Part shown: positions 20,121 through 30,000 of the stretch, piece after piece
Position numbering within the stretch: the stretch's first letter is position 1
Layout: every line of letters begins with the position of its first letter
Assembly: GCA_947184155.2 (NCBI GenBank)
Contig: CAMXCT020006745.1
Coordinates: forward strand, 62,001 to 126,000
Source of the DNA: Cladocopium goreaui
Lineage: Eukaryota; Sar; Dinophyceae; Suessiales; Symbiodiniaceae
Direction: 5' to 3'
Length of the DNA stretch: 64,000 nt
Program-made: the position numbers and the translations under genes
Notes under the pieces: model-generated
Told to the model about the DNA's origin: nothing
The model's input: the letters and a program-made list of their open reading frames with translations, nothing else
Databases searched by the model: none

Positions 20121-21919
20121 GCCCCTACGAGATCACTCGTGTCGGGTACAACAACAAGATGAAGACCCATCGGGACCAGGACACTCCGAAGAGAGAGGCC
20201 TTGTCAAAGAGCCCGTATGCCAACGCCAGGGACAGTTTGAAGGCGTACCTCACGAGCGGCAAGTCCATCCGACCTGGTGAGATGCAGGTGACAGATTCTC
20301 CGGAAGAGCTTCCCCCACTTCTTCGTCGACGTGAAGGAACTTCAGGACCCTTTGAGGACAAGTTGACGTTGAAGATGGCCTCCTTTGGTGCCTTGTCGAA
20401 TGCAGAGACCATTCGCAAAGGCAAGGGCCGAGGAAAAGGCAAAGGGAAAGGAAGCCGCCCGGGAGGGCAGGCCCAGCGCTCAACCAATGCTGAGGATTAC
20501 ATCTACAGCACAAAGATTGAGATGCAGCAGGTCCGATGCCACTTCTGCGGCGAGAAGAACATTGAGGGCACCCACAAGTGTCAGTCGTGCTTCAAATGGC
20601 TGATTGCTTGGTCGGATGGAAGAATTGCGACAGAGGTATGCCGGATGGAAATCTCGGCCAAGAAAACCAATAAGGTATTTTCTCTGGACAAAATCGATTT
20701 TGAGAAGCAGCTTCGAGCTCAGCGAGTCTCCGACCGCACCCGAGCAGACCAACGTCGAGCTGGACGAAGCAATTTCGGAAATCTCAAGGACGCTGCTCAA
20801 ACACATGCGGGAAGATACACAAAGCTCGGCTTCAAATCGATCCAGGACCGCATGGAGAAGGACCCATTTTATTTGTTTAACAATGCGGTCGGCCAGATTA
20901 CCCCAGATTGTTGCCAGTTCTTGGAGGACTTGGCAAAATGCATTGCCCCTGATGTCGGCCGTACCCGAGAGAAACGAGAAAAGCAGCTGGGAACAGGTGT
21001 CAGCACTCGTTTGATTTTCATGCCAGACTTCAACAGAGATATCCGACTCCCGTTGGACGTCACCAAGGAAGCCATGGTTGCACATCATGCACGAGTGTTC
21101 ACACTCCCCCAATTTGCTGTTCTTGCTGCGGACTTGCTGAAAGCGAGGGGGGAACCCACGCCGATGTTATTTGGTTGGTCAGGCTCAGTGATGCCTGTGG
21201 ATCAACCGTCTGCCCAAGATTGCTTCTTCGACCTGGTCGATTTCGCGAAGAGGCAGTGGAAGGAGCAATACAATAACATCAAGGGCGAAGAACACTCCTT
21301 CGTGGATGAAGCCACTGCGTCAGATGTGGCTGAGTTTCCACTGGCAAGGTCCTCGAAGACGGGTACTGGCGAAGGGCGAGAAGGATACCGGCGTCACTTT
21401 GACCCGATTCAGAAGCCAGCCAAGGGCAAAGGCAAGGGTTTTGGTCAGCAACAGCGTCCAATCTTTCAGCAGGCCATTGAGTGCTGGAAGTGCGGTCAGT
21501 ATGGCCACAAATCCTTTGAGTGTCGCAGTGGATGGAGCCGACGGCAACAATGGGATTCGTATGGATCTTATTCAAGCCGCTCGGGAGGGCAGGCCCAATG
21601 GCAAAGTTGGAATTGGAATCAGGGCTACTCTGGCAGAGGTTGGACAGCTGATCCTTGGGGAAGATCTACGGCATCAAGCTCCTCGGCAGCGCCCCCAGAG
21701 CCGGTGCAGCCACCTTCAACGGCAACGCCTGTGCCTGACTCAGCTCCTGCTGCTGGTGACCCTGCTCAAGCGGCTTCTGGATCAGCTCCTGCAGCGGAGC
21801 CTCCGCGACAGGTGCCTCGTGCACCAGTGGTGATTGCCGAAGAGTACTGCGAGATCAACGGCCAGCCGCACTTCAAGCGCACCTACAATGATGGGACGGT
21901 AGAGTTTGAGTCGTGGTAG
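19766..21919 (+). CDS. Second half of Tpt1-like domain plus zinc-ribbon/zinc-knuckle protein
   Basis: The frame overlaps the Pol stop by 8 nt and is shifted +1 relative to it. Its first codons are GTG and an ATG at 19775, but similarity to the Tpt1 family is continuous across the overlap, so it is probably read as an extension. Residues 10-115 complete the Tpt1-like fold. Residues about 215-235 are a KGKGRGKGKGKG basic run. A zinc ribbon (CHFC, then CQSC) is near residues 258-276. Residues about 290-570 are an unrecognised, partly helical region. A CCHC knuckle (CWKCGQYGHKSFEC) is near 573-586, followed by a Gln/Ser/Gly/Trp-rich and an Ala/Pro-rich tail. Nucleic-acid binding is inferred from the zinc motifs. 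The stop is at 21917-21919. Confidence 0.72.
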   Translation: MPEMLAALPRVIYHSCDRLAMEKIVEHGLIPGGWPQRTGRAHNFFIASHPWDDSVGGKKLAGTRAGKQYYIAFDTELIVQSGCRLFRTDEAIISPDWVSNENIICTYDAINREFAWVNRPYEITRVGYNNKMKTHRDQDTPKREALSKSPYANARDSLKAYLTSGKSIRPGEMQVTDSPEELPPLLRRREGTSGPFEDKLTLKMASFGALSNAETIRKGKGRGKGKGKGSRPGGQAQRSTNAEDYIYSTKIEMQQVRCHFCGEKNIEGTHKCQSCFKWLIAWSDGRIATEVCRMEISAKKTNKVFSLDKIDFEKQLRAQRVSDRTRADQRRAGRSNFGNLKDAAQTHAGRYTKLGFKSIQDRMEKDPFYLFNNAVGQITPDCCQFLEDLAKCIAPDVGRTREKREKQLGTGVSTRLIFMPDFNRDIRLPLDVTKEAMVAHHARVFTLPQFAVLAADLLKARGEPTPMLFGWSGSVMPVDQPSAQDCFFDLVDFAKRQWKEQYNNIKGEEHSFVDEATASDVAEFPLARSSKTGTGEGREGYRRHFDPIQKPAKGKGKGFGQQQRPIFQQAIECWKCGQYGHKSFECRSGWSRRQQWDSYGSYSSRSGGQAQWQSWNWNQGYSGRGWTADPWGRSTASSSSAAPPEPVQPPSTATPVPDSAPAAGDPAQAASGSAPAAEPPRQVPRAPVVIAEEYCEINGQPHFKRTYNDGTVEFESW

Positions 21920-22965
21920 ATGTTTCACATCTTGTGCCATGATTTTATGCCTACCGGAAGGTTTGGCCGATTGGATGAAAGCTGACCCATGGTCATTCAG
22001 TTCAATCGAAATGCACACATCTTCAAAAACATGAAATTCCAACTTGATTAACTTGAAAACTTTTCCCAATTGATTCGAAAGAGTTTGACACCAGCATCCG
22101 ATCCTTTGCGGTAGTTGCACGTGTACAGATGCCGTGTAGGTTAGCCTGATATAGTAGTTTCCGAACCAAAGGCAATTGAAAGGAATGGTAATGTTCCTAT
22201 GCCTTGGCGGAAGCCAGGCCAACTTCACTTTTGTATCTCTTCAAGCACGTGCCCTGCCATGGATTGAAAAGTTATTGCATCCGGCCTTCTCTCATTTTTG
22301 CCTCATGCATCCGAGCTATGACCTTTTCAGCACACGTAATTAAGTAACATGATGTACAGTGATGTCTTGTATGCTTGTCCGCTCTCAGGTCACCTCTGGC
22401 GGACTACATCTTCCGTCCTCCGCGCAACTGCGGGCGGCGGGGGGTGTTTATTGTACATATTGTTCACTGTACATACTAATTATGCTTACTTATCGTGTTG
22501 CTATGGCTCAAGCAAAACAAGCGCTGTTTGCTGGTTGTTCTGGGCTGTTTAATCTGTCAAACAGTTTCCATCCCTCCTCCATGGCATGCGTAACAAAAAC
22601 TGCCATGCCAGCATATACAAATATCAAGACAGATTACCCAAAAAAACAACTCCATACCATGATGTCGAGGATCTCACATGTTCACGTTTTCATATGGAAA
22701 ATCTCATAGTATTCACCAAATAAGCTCGGTACCGTGATGCAGTGGACGACCTTAGTTGCACGACTTTCTCTGTACAGTGAAACTGTAAACGAAGGGTAAC
22801 AAAAGCGCGCAAACGAATGCATATCATGATGGCACGGATGACACCCTTTTCATTGCATTTCGCTCGATGCACAGACAGTCCCTGTAGCATCGAGCCCGTC
22901 AAAATTCCGTGTTCAACAGATCATTCGTCATTGGCTCGCACTTCCCGTTGGATGGACAGCAACTC
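21920..22965. other. Spacer between copia-1 and copia-2
   Basis: No supported gene is present. I looked here for a copia-1 3' LTR but have no upstream copy to compare, so none can be called. The spacer ends directly at the TG of the copia-2 5' LTR. Confidence 0.5.
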
Positions 22966-23959
22966 TGTGAATATATGGTATTGGACCGTCGTGCTTCTTC
23001 ACGATGTACGCTGGGATTAGACCGTTGTGCGCCTCTATTTGGTACAATAGTTCATTGGATGATGCTTCTATGATACTGCATTTGACATCGGTATTCATTG
23101 AGATTCTGCACTTTTGATGAGCTGAGAATGTTCTAGAATGGATGGTATTTCATTGGATGCTATTTCGGTGACATTGCGTTTTGGCCACTGTCTTTGCTGG
23201 AATTTGCGTTTTCAATGAGACGAGAGTGTTTTTCGAGCTTTAGGGATTTAGCCGATTTGATCACAGTTTGTTTGGAACGGTTTTGGAAACATTTGAACAT
23301 TTTCGGAAACGTTCGGAACATTGAAGAAATATTTCAATCACCTTTGGACCATTTGAAAATGATTTGACATCACGAAGTTGTTCGTCAAATCATGCTGTAA
23401 AGATTTCTGTGAATATCATCATTGGATGATATGGAAATGGCAAGTTTTGGTGCAACCAATTTTGTCGATGTTGTTTACACAACATCTCCTGTGAAGCTAA
23501 GGTGCTATGGGTGGTTGATTCTTTTTTATCCCGTTTGGGGTTTCTCCTCGGTGATGACAAAACACCCCGATGTGATGCCACTGTCGGCAGGTGAAAAGGG
23601 GGAAGTCTGAGGGGAGAAACCACAAACCTTGGTTTGTTGGTTTCTTGCCTCTGGTTTGTGTTTGGATTGGTTAAATCAACCACTTAATGGTACCAACTAG
23701 TTACACACTAGTTCGGAATCGTTGATTGTTGCGTAGGATGTTGTCTGAAACAACTTTTGATCTGGAATCCGCAGTTGGTACAGCAGTCTTTTGGTTTTGA
23801 GAAGTCCGTGTGACTTTGTGTTGCTCAACCAGAGAGTGGCTCGAGTAACAAGAGAATTTAAGACACTTGGTTTTGTGCCTTGTGTGACCTGTTTGTTAAC
23901 GGCGCGAAAAGGATTTGGAACTCGCTGAGCTGAGTTGAGGGTTCATTAAGATTTTTACA
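22966..23959 (+). repeat. Copia-2 5' LTR
   Basis: This 994-bp direct repeat of 32446-33440 has TG-CA ends. It ends exactly where the primer-binding site starts. The promoter expected in its U3 part cannot be pinned from sequence alone. Confidence 0.93.
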
Positions 23960-23972
23960 TGGTAGCGGGAGC
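23960..23972 (+). promoter_or_regulatory. Copia-2 primer-binding site
   Basis: TGGTAGCGGGAGC starts immediately after the LTR. It resembles the TGGTATCAGAGC type used by many copia elements for initiator-Met tRNA priming. The exact tRNA is not determined. Confidence 0.7.
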
Positions 23973-24006
23973 CCTGCGGGGTAACCACTAGAGATCCAGG
24001 TCTTCA

Positions 24007-27000
24007 ATGAACAGTCCGGTTGCAGGAGGTGGTGCTCCTGAATCGTTCTTTAGTCCAGGTCAAGCTGAACGAGGTCAAGCTGGTGCAGGTCGTGCTGCTG
24101 CGGCAGGGGTGACTGCGGGTGCTTGCCCAGGGTGTGCCGGAGGTGCTGGTAGCCAGGGTGATGCAGGTCGTGGATCTTGTGCAGGTGGTGCGTGTCAAGG
24201 TTGTGATCCGTTGCAGGAACAGGACCCGTGGACGAACTGGACAGGTAGCAGAAACACTGTGCAACCTGATCTTGTGAACCAAGGAACTGCTCAGAGTTTT
24301 CAGAACCAAGGAATGGTCTTTCCACCTGGAGTTGGAGTTCCTGTGCCGCCATCTTCATGTAGCCACGGAAGTGGCAGTGGGGGAGGTAGTGTAGGGCCTC
24401 AACCTGGAATGTTTGTGCCACCCATGCCTGTTTATGGCTACGGTCCACCAAGAACTGGGATGGGTGTTGTGAATCCGACATTGCAGATGATGAATCAAAG
24501 ACCAGGGAATATGAGAAATCAGATGGCCGGAAATGGTCTTCAGAATGGTCCGATGCAATGTGGTAGTAACTTCGACCGAGTAACCCAGATTCAACAGCTG
24601 TTGCAGGGTTTGAATGCTAGAGAGCTTCAACAGGTTTTTCAAAACACTCAAAGACTGGTTGATGGTAACCACCAGCGTTTTGTTCCCGATCGTTTGGGGG
24701 ATGTTCCACCTGAGTTTGGAGGGGGGTTCATACCTGATGCGACTGGTAATTTACCTGGTTTGGGGACTAGTCAAGGCAGGTCTGAGAGTCGAGATGTTTT
24801 CTCCCGTAGTGAGAAGTGGTTGGGTCCTAGTCCCACAGTAGACTACTCATCCTGGAAGTCCCGTGAAGACGAGGTTTTGGGATTTACTTCCTTTGTACAA
24901 GAACTTGTAGCATGGGCAAGCCAGGGATCTGTCCAGTTTGGACGAGAAATCGAACAGTCGACTCATTGGCCTTCGAGTATTGCTTGGAGTAGCTTGAGTG
25001 TTGACCAGCAGTCTAGGGCTGTGAGACTTAGTGCCATCCTGAAGGCGACTTTTGGATCTCATGGTAGGATTGCAGTCATGATTCAATCATTTCAAGAAGG
25101 GATCGACATTGTTCCTGGTGTGACTTTGGGAGATCCGTACAGCAGTAGCAATCTGTATCTTGGAAATGGTTTCGAACTTCTTAGGCAATTGTCCCAAGAA
25201 TTCAGTCTCCGTAGTAGAACTGAGGGTCTTTCATTGCGAGTGCAGTTGCTGAACAGGGTTTTTCAAGGACAGGACAGTTCGGATTTGATTCGTCAGATCG
25301 AGCTTGCATGTGCCAAGTACACACGCATGATTTCCACGTTGTTGGGTGACAGTGCAGGATTAGCAATTGGGGATTCTGACATGTTGACCATGCTGGTTCG
25401 TTCGTTACCTAATGATGTTCGAAACTACTGTTTGATGCACAGTAGTGGGGAATCATACTCAAGTTATCGACTGGCTGCACGTCGGTTTGAACAGCAGCAT
25501 AGGCTTTTCAAGGACTTGAATTTGCAGTCAAGGAAGGTTGTTGCAGGCTTGAATCCTGCCACTCCGGTGGTCGAGGAAGAAGAAGGTGAGGAATCCGAAG
25601 GTTCGGGGGATCCTGTTGTGAATGCTGCATTGGACAAGGACAAATCTGGACCACGTTGCACAAAGTGCGGAAAGCGTCATGATGTGTCTGTGTGTTCAAC
25701 CAACATGGAGAAAGTCAAGTGTTATAAATGCGGTAAGACAGGTCATATCTCTGTGAATTGTCGGGTGAAAACTGGTGACAAGGATTTTTCAAAGAATTCT
25801 TCAACTGGAAAGGGTGGTAGCACTAGTGTTGCCCCGTCAACATCTAAGAAAGGTGTCAAAGGTTCAGGCAAAGGTGCTGGGAAATCGGGCGGAAAGAAAG
25901 GAAAAATGTTTGCGATGGTCGATGATAGTGGCACTTGGTGGTACTCTGAAGGTTGGTGTGATGATCAACCAGCTGCGGAAGAGGCGAGTGCTGAACCTGA
26001 TGGCCAGCAAAAGCAAGATGTGCTTGTTTTGAGTGCTTTGGTTTCTTGTCCCGATGTGCCATGTTTGCCTTGTGAACCTTGCGTGTTTGACATGAGCTTG
26101 GAAGATGATGACGGTTTGTATGTTGAAGATCACTTTGAGGGGTTTGACTTGCGTTTGAACCGTGATTTGATTTGTTGTTGCCTGAATTCCAACTCTCATG
26201 ACATGCATGACTTCTTGGACATGTGGCTTGATTGTAGTGATCTTGGTGCATGGACGTTTGAAGCATGTTGTTTTGACTTGAACTTGCTTGCATGGACGTT
26301 TGACGCATGTTGTCATGACTTGAACTTGCCTGCATGGACGTTTGAAGCATGTCGACTTGATTTGAACCCGTTTGTGCACGTTGGAGTTGATTCTGTTTGT
26401 GAACTTGACCCTATTGATGAGAAAAATGAGCCCAATGCGCACGGCACACATGGTGTGCTGAAAGCACGAGAGTCGATGACTGAGTGTTTCGAGACTGAAG
26501 GGCACATGGTGTCAAAACCATGTGAGATGATGCTGAATGGCATCGGTCCGGGTGAGTCTTTTTTGCTTCTGGATAGTGGTGCTAGCATGTCCGTTGTTAG
26601 CCGAGATGTTTTGAAACAGTTTCAACACTCCGAAATCCAAAACAATGTAGGGCCGTTGCAAGCTGCTAATGGAACTTCAGTTGATTTGGAAGGTAGTTGT
26701 AAATTGCTGTTGCAGATTGAGGTTTCGGACAGAGACGGAAACGTGAAACCAGCTGTGATTCCTTTGGACGTCATGGTAGGGAGAACGACATATCCTATTA
26801 TCTCTGTTTGCAAGTTGACACAACAGGGTTGGGACATGACTTTTGACCAAGACCATGTTAGGATGTTTCATAGGAAATCCCAACATGAGGTTCGTGATTT
26901 GTCTTTTTGGCATGACACACCATGGGTTCGTGTTGTTCCATATGAAGGTAATGATGTAGCCCTCAATGTTTTTCCGGTGGTTGCGGATAGTTTTCCAAAG

Positions 27001-30000
27001 GGGGAAACAGTTTGTGCCTTGAGCGCAGACCAGATGGTGCAGCACAGACTCAGAGGACATCGTCCCTATGAGCCGACTTGCGAGGTTTGTCAGAGTTGCC
27101 GTGGAGTAACTAAGCATTCCCGAAAGAAAACCTCAAAAGGAACTGAATTTGAAATTCATGCTGATTTTGGTTTTCTCAACAAGGATTTTGAATGGGTACC
27201 TGAATCCAAAGACAGTGAAAGGGGGAATGTGAAGTTTCTTGTTATCCGTGAATCCTACAGTTCAAGCATTGGTTGTGTTCTTATGACTGGTGATCGACAG
27301 AGGGATAAACGCCAACTTCAGAAGTGGTTGTTTGAAATGGGTTTATGGGGTAGCAAGGACCAACATTCTCTGAGAGTAATCACGGATGCTGAATCTTCTG
27401 TTGGGAATTTCATTGCATCAGCAGGGTTGCCAATGGGTGTTGTGGTTGAACGTGCACCCCCACAAGGGCATCAAGCGAATGGGACTGCAGAGAGAACTAT
27501 TCGGGAAATCAAAGAGAGTTTGAAAACGTTGCAGTTGGATTTTCAGAAGATGGGATATACTCTTGTTTTCAGTTCTCCAGTTTTGCAGTGCTGTTTGAAC
27601 TACATTTGTTTTGCCCACAACAATTTCACGACTGTTCAGCAGTCCAGCCGAACTCCAAGAGACTTGGTGATTGGGGATACAGCCAAGAATCATGCGTTTG
27701 CACTGTTTGGATGTAAGGTTTTAGCCGAAGTTCCTGAATCCATCATTGCAAAGAATCCTAATTTGCCAAGGTTTGTCGAAGGGGTCTACTTGCATCCTGA
27801 GTTTTCGTCAATGGGAGTTTGGGTTTCTGCAAGAATCCGAATTGGTTCAGAGATGGTTATCCAGCGTTTTGTTGCCAAGTCAATCAAACTTTGCATGCCT
27901 GTTGAGATTCTTGATGGTCATGGTTTGTTTGTCAAGTTGGTAGATGAACGTAGTGGGTTACCAGAGGCCCCAAGGTCTTCAGAAGAGGTTTCTGTTCCAT
28001 TGCCAGCAGACTTGAGATGTCCTGCGACTGGACCACCTGTGAAGTGGCTAGATGAACATGGGGTATCGTTGAAGTGTTCTGCTTGTAAGGAGATAGAAAT
28101 TAGAGGGACCCGAGGGAATAAGAATCACTCTAGGGACTGTATGGAGCGGTATGAGAATTGGATACGTTCTGAACTCAACCAAGCCAAGGGCTCTGAGCCT
28201 TCTGATAGTAAACCTAAGGTGGAACAGGAGGTGAAATGGGAAGGGTCTGGCAAGGAGGTCTCTGTTCCTAGTGGTGTTCCTTTGACCCGTCAAGGTGCCT
28301 TGGATTCTTTCGAGGAACTTGATCCACTTGCGTTTGATCCACAGGATGATGTGTTGACTGGACCTGCAACTGAAATCAAGATTGAACCAAAGGTTGAATC
28401 CCAGGAGCCGGTGGATGTGAACCTTGGGGGTGGGGAAGGGAGCACGTCCCAGGCTGGGAGTTCTTCTCAGTCTGGTGGTGTTTCTCGACCTGATTCCCTT
28501 GGTAGCTACCCTAAGGCATCTGTTGGAGTCAAGCGAAAATGGTCAGAAGAGGATCTCATGATTGAGAAAAGAGGTCTGAAGCGGGAACCTGATGTGGAAC
28601 TTGCGGAATTGGATCGGGAGGTCAGGGATGACAACAAACGTATTGATGTAAAACCTGACGTTGCTGGACTTGTGTCTGGCTTGACATGTGATTCCTCGTT
28701 GTCTGAGACCCCCATCAATGACTTGCACGAAGTGTATGCGTTGGCTTTTCTCACAACTGACTCGGATGACCTCATTTGTCACTTGCCTCTTGCTTCGTTG
28801 AAGTTTGACAAGAATGCCTCCAGTTCTGTTGTTTCGTTTGGTGACAAGCGTATTCGGATCTGGTGTCCCAGTGGCTCCATTGATGATTCAACATTGGAGG
28901 AGTTGCCTGGTGACTTGACTCTTGATGGTATGAAAACTGAAATAGGCAATTTGGATTGCATGCAATGTGGTGACTTGATGACTGAGTCCGAGATCGGTGA
29001 CTTGAGGAAGCAATGCAGGGTTATTCCATCTCGATGGGTGACTACTCGCAAGAACGCGACTTTGGTTCGTGCTCGGATTGTCTTGAAAGACATTGCAAAG
29101 GGTGCTGAATCAGCCCGGTCACTCGGAATATCGTCACCCACTCCCTCGAGTGAAGCGTTGTTTGCCATGTTATGCTTTGCTGGTCAACGAGATTGGCTGG
29201 TTGGGGCAGCTGACATATCGGCGGCCTTCATGGCCACGCCGCTACGTTCCCGGAATGTGATTGCCAAGTTGCCTGCAAGCATCACTTCTATGACAGGGGA
29301 GGCGTTGTACCTATGGCTGAGTAAAGCCCTGAATGGACTGAGGAGTGCCAGCCAGGAATGGAATGTGTACTTGTCGTCGATTGTTGATAAGTGCAGGTTG
29401 CGTTCTTGTGGTTTGGAACCTTGCTTATACAGCGGTTTGTTGCCTTCCGGTGAACCATGCATGATTCTGTCATATGTTGATGATTTGATTTGTGTTGGGC
29501 CATCGGTTGATGCAATTGACTTTGTCTTTGATACCGTTGGGAAAAGTGTGAGGTTGAAAAGAACTGGTTTGATACATGATCATTCGAAAGGGGGACAGTT
29601 GAGGTTTTTGGGAAGGCTTATCACTAGGAGGCGTGGTGAGAAGTCTTTGTTGATCTCACTTCCATCTAACTACCTGGATGACACGTTTGCCAGTTATCAA
29701 ATCAAAACAAACGCCAAAGGTCCACCTGACGTGACTCCGGTCATCGACAGAGACGGTGGTGAAGAACTGAGCATTGATGCTTATGCACGTTTTAGAGCAG
29801 CTTTGGGTAAGGTTTCATGGATGGCCCAAACTCGTGGAGACTTGCGTGCATGGATAGGTATCCTAGCGACTCAGCAGTCAAAGCCAAATCAGTATACGGA
29901 ACATGCCATGCGTATGCTGTTAAGATACCTCAGAGGTGACATGAATGTTGCAGTTAGGTTTCCAAGTGATTCACCATTGTTGCACTCAGAAGTTTTTCAG

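Larger units (their letters stand above)
44..21919 (+). mobile_element. Copia-1: large Ty1/copia-type retrotransposon with extended 3' cargo
   Basis: The order Gag, aspartic protease, integrase, RT, RNase H is the Ty1/copia order. The element is interrupted by YR-1 at 3276-11323. Joining the two flanks at the shared AAG (3273-3275 and 11321-11323) gives a continuous frame through the protease, so the copia element was open when it was invaded. After RNase H the frame continues for about 1,200 more codons into methyltransferase-like, SGNH-like and Tpt1-like domains, and an overlapping ORF carries on to 21919. The 5' LTR would lie before the window, and I could not find a 3' LTR after 21919, so the true right edge is unknown. 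Confidence 0.85.
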
